A stretch of 64,000 nt of DNA, taken from positions 1 to 64,000 of the forward strand of contig LSKF01000094.1 of the NCBI GenBank assembly GCA_001556995.1. The letters run 5' to 3'. Of the stretch, positions 60,296 through 64,000 are shown one piece after another. The stretch is from Erythrobacteraceae bacterium CCH12-C2 (GTDB lineage Bacteria; Pseudomonadota; Alphaproteobacteria; Sphingomonadales; Sphingomonadaceae). A model generated the notes under the pieces. It made no database searches. It saw only the letters and a program-made list of their open reading frames with translations, and had not been told where the DNA came from. The position numbers and the translations under genes were made by a program. Numbering within the stretch: position 1 is the first letter of the stretch; the number at the start of each line of letters is the position of its first letter.

Positions 60296-62737
60296 CTAGA
60301 AGGTGATCGAGGCTGTGGCGCCCCATGTTCGCGGGTCACCGGGAAGCCCCGCAATCAGCCCGGTATTGCCGGGGCCGACAAAGAGCTGTTCGAAATAATT
60401 CTCGTCAAAGGCGTTCCTGACCCATGCGAACAGGTTCAGCCCGTCATCAGAGCGGAAGCCAATACGGAAGTTGGACAGGTGGTAGCCTTCGACATTGGTG
60501 AAGGCCGATGGCGAAGGGTTGGATGAGAAGCTCGACCGATAGCTGCCGTCATAACCGAGATAGACCTCGCCCCGCTTTCCCAGAAACGCCGTGGGAACAT
60601 TGCCCTCTGCGCCGAACGAGAACGCCCACTTCGACACGCCGGGGAGGCGCTGGCCGGAGATATCGCAATTGGCCGGGCTGATCCCGCCGGGGGTGCCGGG
60701 CGCGGACGGGGTCTGGCCCGGGCCTGCGATGGTGCCGCCTGCCAATTCCGGCGGGCAGGGCGCATCGACGAAGCGCACATACTTCGCGTCAGTATAGGCT
60801 GCGTTTGTATAGGCGTTGAAGCGCTGGCTCGGACGGATTGCAAAGTCCGCCTCGATCCCCTGCGAGCGCACCTTGCCCGCATTGGCGAGGAACCCGCGCA
60901 GCACGCCGAACTGTCCGTTGTTGACGGTCGCCTGATAGTCGCGGATCTCGGTGCGGAATGCGGCGAGATTCAATGTCGCGCGGCGATCCCAGAACTGGCT
61001 CTTGAGGCCGATCTCGAAGTGATCAACCTTCTCGGGCCGGATTGTCCCTGCCGCCGCAATCGGCTGGCCATTGGCGTCAGTTGGCAGCCCGTTCTGATTG
61101 ATCCCGATGGTTTTGAAGCTCTTGGCATAGGTGCCGTAGGCCAGCACATCAGGTGCAACCTCGTAGCTCAGCGTCAGGTCATAGGTGAGGTTCCAGTCGG
61201 TATCCTCGGGTGCGCTTACTTGCGGCTGGAAGATGGCAAGCTGTGCGCGGCTGCGCGCGTCGGTTTCGGTCCCGAGCAATTCCGTGCCCGCGCCGGTAAT
61301 CACCCGGCGCTGATAGAACCCGGCTTTCTTGTCGTAATTGATCCGCGCGCCGGGCTGGATCGTGAAGGCATCGGTGACCTTCCAGCTCAGCTGCCCGAAC
61401 AGCGCCAGACTGGTGCTTTCAAGTACCTGAGTGTTGCGCGCGGTCAGGCCGTTGAGGACAGTTGGATCGAGCGAGAGGGGATTGTTCGGCGCGATGTTCC
61501 AGCGGCTGGCGGCACTTCCTTGGGCCTCCGTCCCTTGCGTGTCGATCCGCTGATCGAAGGCGAAGGCGCCGACCACGAAGTCAAACTTGTTGCCTGAGTA
61601 AGCGTAGCGGAACTCCTGCGTGTACTGGTTCTGCTGCGAGGGGTTTTGCGACAGCGAGACGATCGGCAGGCCGGTAAAGTCGCGGTCATTCTCGGGCTTC
61701 CAGTCCCAGTAACGCCATGCCGTGACCGAGGTAAAGGTGCCGGGGCCGATGTCCCACACGGCCCGCAAGGCGGCGCCAGCGATGACGTTGCCCGCGTTCA
61801 GCTGCGAATCGAGATCGGTCAGCCTGTCGAACGGGTTGGTCGAGGGCGGCGCATAGTTCTGTGCTGCGGCGAGCGCGGCGAATTGGCGGTTGAGCGGGCG
61901 CTGGGTCGTGCCGGTGCGCACGAACACCGACCCGCAGCAATTGGCGTCCTGCTTGTTGTAATCGCCGACCAGCGTGATCTTGAGGTTGTCGGTGGCCTCC
62001 CACAGCACCTGCGCCCGCACGCCGAGGTTATCGAGACTTTGGATGTCCTGCCCGGTCGTTACATTGCGGATCGTGCCCCGCCGCGAGGTGCCCGAAAAGG
62101 CGACCCGCGCAGCTACCCGCTCCGACAGCGGACCAGAGAGCGCGAGGCGCGCCTGACGGAATTCGTAATTGCCAAGGCTCAGCTCGGCCCGGCCTTCGAA
62201 GTCGAAGCTCGGCTGATTGGTGGTGATGTTGATCGCGCCTGCGGTTGTGTTCTTCCCGTAGAGCGTCCCCTGCGGTCCGCGCAGCACTTCGATTTGCGCG
62301 ACATCGAGGAAATCAAAAGTCGCCGAGGCGACGCGCGAGTAATAGACGTCGTCAACATAAATGCCGACGCCCTGTTCGAACCCGTCGCTCGTCAGGCCAA
62401 ACGGAACGCCCAGCCCGCGGATGTTGACCGCCGTATTGCGCGGGTTTGAGGAATAGAATTGCAGCGTGGGCGCAAGCTGCTGGAGCCGGTTCACGTTGAA
62501 CGCCCCGGTCTCGTCAAGCTGCTTGGCGTCAAGAACCGACACAGCAATCGGAATGTCCTGCGCGCTTTCGGAGCGACGGCGGGCGGTGACGATGATGTCA
62601 TTGCTGGCGGGCTCCTGTTCGGCGGTGGTGTCGGTGGTTGGCGCGGCAGCTTCGTCCTGCGCGGCCAAGGGGGCGGAAAGCAGCGCGGTCAGGCCGACGC
62701 CAAGCAGCAGCGTGCTGCGGGTGGAAAACGGATACAT
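60296..62737 (-). CDS. TonB-dependent receptor (paralog B, sulfur-linked)
   Basis: 813 residues, ATG 62737 with AGGCGAGA upstream. Signal LLLGVGLTALLSAPLAAQ; plug: NDIIVTARRRSESAQDIPIA, LRGPQGTLYGKNTTAGAINI; barrel ends DPRTWGATASITF. Paralog of the receptor at 54550. Operon context (yezD before, tauE/safE after, Rrf2 regulator) suggests uptake of a sulfur compound. Confidence 0.9.
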   Translation of the reverse strand: MYPFSTRSTLLLGVGLTALLSAPLAAQDEAAAPTTDTTAEQEPASNDIIVTARRRSESAQDIPIAVSVLDAKQLDETGAFNVNRLQQLAPTLQFYSSNPRNTAVNIRGLGVPFGLTSDGFEQGVGIYVDDVYYSRVASATFDFLDVAQIEVLRGPQGTLYGKNTTAGAINITTNQPSFDFEGRAELSLGNYEFRQARLALSGPLSERVAARVAFSGTSRRGTIRNVTTGQDIQSLDNLGVRAQVLWEATDNLKITLVGDYNKQDANCCGSVFVRTGTTQRPLNRQFAALAAAQNYAPPSTNPFDRLTDLDSQLNAGNVIAGAALRAVWDIGPGTFTSVTAWRYWDWKPENDRDFTGLPIVSLSQNPSQQNQYTQEFRYAYSGNKFDFVVGAFAFDQRIDTQGTEAQGSAASRWNIAPNNPLSLDPTVLNGLTARNTQVLESTSLALFGQLSWKVTDAFTIQPGARINYDKKAGFYQRRVITGAGTELLGTETDARSRAQLAIFQPQVSAPEDTDWNLTYDLTLSYEVAPDVLAYGTYAKSFKTIGINQNGLPTDANGQPIAAAGTIRPEKVDHFEIGLKSQFWDRRATLNLAAFRTEIRDYQATVNNGQFGVLRGFLANAGKVRSQGIEADFAIRPSQRFNAYTNAAYTDAKYVRFVDAPCPPELAGGTIAGPGQTPSAPGTPGGISPANCDISGQRLPGVSKWAFSFGAEGNVPTAFLGKRGEVYLGYDGSYRSSFSSNPSPSAFTNVEGYHLSNFRIGFRSDDGLNLFAWVRNAFDENYFEQLFVGPGNTGLIAGLPGDPRTWGATASITF

Positions 62738-62824
62738 GGTCTCGCCTTTGCAAGCGGGTATGCATCCGGTGGTCCGGTCTGCTGGTCCCTGCTGAAGTGT
62801 GGTGGGCTTGGATAACGGTGCCGA

Positions 62825-62992
62825 TCAATCGGTCAGCCGCTTCCTTTCGGTTACGTCGATCTGCATGACCTTCCCGTCATGCACAGTCAGCTGGATTGCG
62901 CCGTAGCGCAGACGCTCAAGCGCATCGCTGACCATCGCCAGCGCATCGGGCAAAATACCGCCTGCGCCAGATTGTTTCTCGTCACGGTCCAT
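62825..62992 (-). CDS. YezD family protein (DUF2292)
   Basis: 55 residues from ATG 62992 (GAAAGG upstream). Core ALERLRYGAIQLTVHDGKVM, then QIDVTERKRL, the DUF2292 signature. YezD-like proteins occur in sulfur assimilation gene clusters; biochemical role unknown. First gene after the promoter at 63033-63061. Confidence 0.85.
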   Translation of the reverse strand: MDRDEKQSGAGGILPDALAMVSDALERLRYGAIQLTVHDGKVMQIDVTERKRLTD

Positions 62993-63032
62993 ATTTGGGC
63001 CTTTCGTTACACGGATTCGATCCGCAACGAAG

Positions 63033-63061
63033 AAACTAAACTCAAGTGTTTTGCTTGACAA
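63033..63061 (-). promoter_or_regulatory. Sigma-70 promoter for the yezD-receptor operon
   Basis: On the minus strand: TTGTCA (63061-63056), 17-bp spacer, TAGTTT (63038-63033), 41 bp before the yezD ATG. Good match in sequence and spacing, in AT-rich DNA. Confidence 0.65.
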
Positions 63062-63071
63062 TAGGGCAGCG

Positions 63072-63088
63072 CGACAGAATTTCTGTCG
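63072..63088. promoter_or_regulatory. 17-bp perfect palindrome, probable Rrf2 operator
   Basis: CGACAGAATTTCTGTCG is perfectly symmetrical around a central T. It lies 11 bp upstream of the -35 element of the yezD promoter, an activator-type or upstream repressor position. Confidence 0.6.
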
Positions 63089-63135
63089 GGCGGTGAAAGG
63101 TGGGGTTTGCGCGCCGAGGTGAATTGTCGGCGCGA

Positions 63136-63576
63136 TCAGGCCTTGCCGTCGGCAAACGGGGGCACGGGCGTGATCGGATCGGACAGGCGGATATCGTCGA
63201 GGATCTGCGCCGTCCTGTCGCGCACGTCGAGCATCAAGGCGCGGGTGCGGCATTCGCTTTCCTCAAGGCAGTTCTTGCACTTCTCATGCGCATAGCGGCT
63301 GGCGCAGGGCACCAGCGCAAGACTGCCGCGCATGTGCCGGATCAAGTCGCCATAGGTGATGTCGATCGGCGGGATCGCCAGCCAGTAACCGCCATCACGC
63401 CCGCGCTGCGACTCCACAAGTCCCGCGCGGGCCAATTCGGACAAAATGACAGTGAGAAATTTTGCAGGGATATTCTGCTTGTCCGCAATCGCAGCCAGCT
63501 GCACCGGTCCTTCGCCGAAGTGATCAGCCAAATGCTGCATGGCGCGGATCGCATAGCGGGTCTTTTGGGAGAGCAT
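63136..63576 (-). CDS. Rrf2-family regulator with Cys-rich cluster motif
   Basis: 146 residues, starting MLSQKTRYAIRAMQHLADHF as in most Rrf2 proteins (ATG 63576; a longer TTG start is less likely). HTH in the first 65 residues with FLTVILSELARAGLVESQRG and RDGGYWLA. Cys91, Cys100, Cys103 and Cys109 (CASRYAHEKCKNC, EESEC) could bind an Fe-S cluster or sense sulfide or redox. Upstream of, and in line with, yezD; the likely controller of the sulfur operon. Confidence 0.88.
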   Translation of the reverse strand: MLSQKTRYAIRAMQHLADHFGEGPVQLAAIADKQNIPAKFLTVILSELARAGLVESQRGRDGGYWLAIPPIDITYGDLIRHMRGSLALVPCASRYAHEKCKNCLEESECRTRALMLDVRDRTAQILDDIRLSDPITPVPPFADGKA

Positions 63577-63591
63577 CGCCCATTGTCTATC

Positions 63592-63604
63592 TGCCAAGTA
63601 GGCA
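63592..63604. promoter_or_regulatory. Short inverted repeat before the Rrf2 gene
   Basis: TGCCAAGTAGGCA (TGCC/GGCA arms, 5-bp spacer) is 15 bp upstream of the Rrf2 start and may be an autoregulatory site. Confidence 0.3.
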
Positions 63605-64000
63605 ATGCGGTCAAGTCATCCGGCAATCGGGCGCTGTAGGGGATCGTGGATGCGGAGTCGCTTCCTACAGGTTCCAGTAAGCTAGCCCCTGATGGCCTTC
63701 GCCTGCGCTCGCACGCATGCCCGCCTCTGTTTCTAGCAATACCAGTCATGCTGGCCGCCGGTCAGGAATGACCATCTTCGGGCCCCTTCTTGGCGCGCGG
63801 CTTCCGGTTGCAATCGGCGGAAAGCAGTCCTCCGATCTCCCGTTCATCAACGGCAGCGGTCGAGCCAATTCGCGCCATTCCAATGCCCCATATCAAGCCG
63901 ACATTGATGAACGTTACGAACTCTGTCCGTTTCTGGGCCAGGCAGCCTGCTTCGGTAGCAAGACCATTCGTCGTGAGATAGCTTGCCGCCATGGAACATA
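63605..64000. other. Window end without a convincing gene
   Basis: About 400 bp. A 76-codon minus-strand frame (63762-63992) has mixed codon use and no recognised domain. Nothing else seen. Confidence 0.5.

Noticed and set aside
63762..63992. 76-codon ORF at window end
   Set aside because: Codon use is not typical of the genome and no domain was seen.
1..64000. CRISPR arrays, insertion sequences, prophage genes
   Set aside because: No regularly spaced repeats, transposase, integrase or phage structural genes were seen.

Overview
The window is GC-rich chromosomal DNA from an alphaproteobacterium. It looks like an aerobic anoxygenic phototroph of the Sphingomonadales (Erythrobacter/Porphyrobacter type). 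Reasons: the edge of a photosynthesis gene cluster (3' end of crtC, complete bchI-bchD-bchO), four TonB-dependent receptors, an UrcA-family protein, a chromosomal VirB cluster, and coenzyme-A based catabolic genes. The organism name is inference; no rRNA is present. No insertion sequence, integrase, CRISPR array or replication origin was seen.

Layout. 1-6.5 kb: crtC tail, then urcA, a membrane AraC-type regulator and a membrane fatty acid hydroxylase, facing the bchI-bchD-bchO operon, which ends in an undescribed 55-residue membrane protein. 6.5-10.3 kb: a ferric iron ABC transporter (permease, ATPase, binding lipoprotein) with a Fur-like box. 10.4-15.7 kb: ferredoxin-NADP reductase, a small secreted protein, acyl-CoA dehydrogenase, SDR, aldo/keto reductase, and an orphan OmpR-type response regulator. 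15.7-20.2 kb: a TonB-dependent receptor paired with a Pro-Thr-repeat lipoprotein. 20.5-29.1 kb: a TPR protein and a compact type IV secretion operon (VirB1,2,3,4,6,9,10,11) without VirB5, VirB7, VirB8 or VirD4. 29.2-33.8 kb: polyphosphate kinase and exopolyphosphatase, convergent with a queuosine-precursor transporter. 33.9 kb: tRNA-Arg(UCU).

34.1-46.2 kb: nine tightly packed minus-strand genes (P450, amidase, SnoaL-like, TonB receptor, acyl-CoA ligase, acyl-CoA dehydrogenase, SDR, thiolase, enoyl-CoA hydratase) plus a TetR regulator. Together they encode outer-membrane uptake, oxygenation or amide hydrolysis, CoA activation and one full beta-oxidation-like round for an unidentified substrate. 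46.5-50.9 kb: a plus-strand TetR, molybdopterin oxidoreductase, crotonase and mobA operon behind a perfect 18-bp palindrome; the Mo enzyme seems to lack the usual Cys/Ser/Sec Mo ligand. 51-54.6 kb: PadR regulator, membrane protein, acyltransferase, a doubtful ORF sharing the PadR palindrome, and a single-domain ModE-type regulator.

54.5-64 kb: two paralogous TonB receptors flank chrA, amj and tauE/safE. The second receptor belongs to a likely sulfur-responsive unit: an Rrf2 regulator with four cysteines, a perfect 17-bp palindrome just upstream of a good promoter, yezD, the receptor, tauE/safE and amj. The best candidates for undescribed biology are the reduced VirB system, the molybdoenzyme operon, the nine-gene catabolic operon, the Rrf2/YezD/receptor unit and the small protein ending the bchIDO operon.
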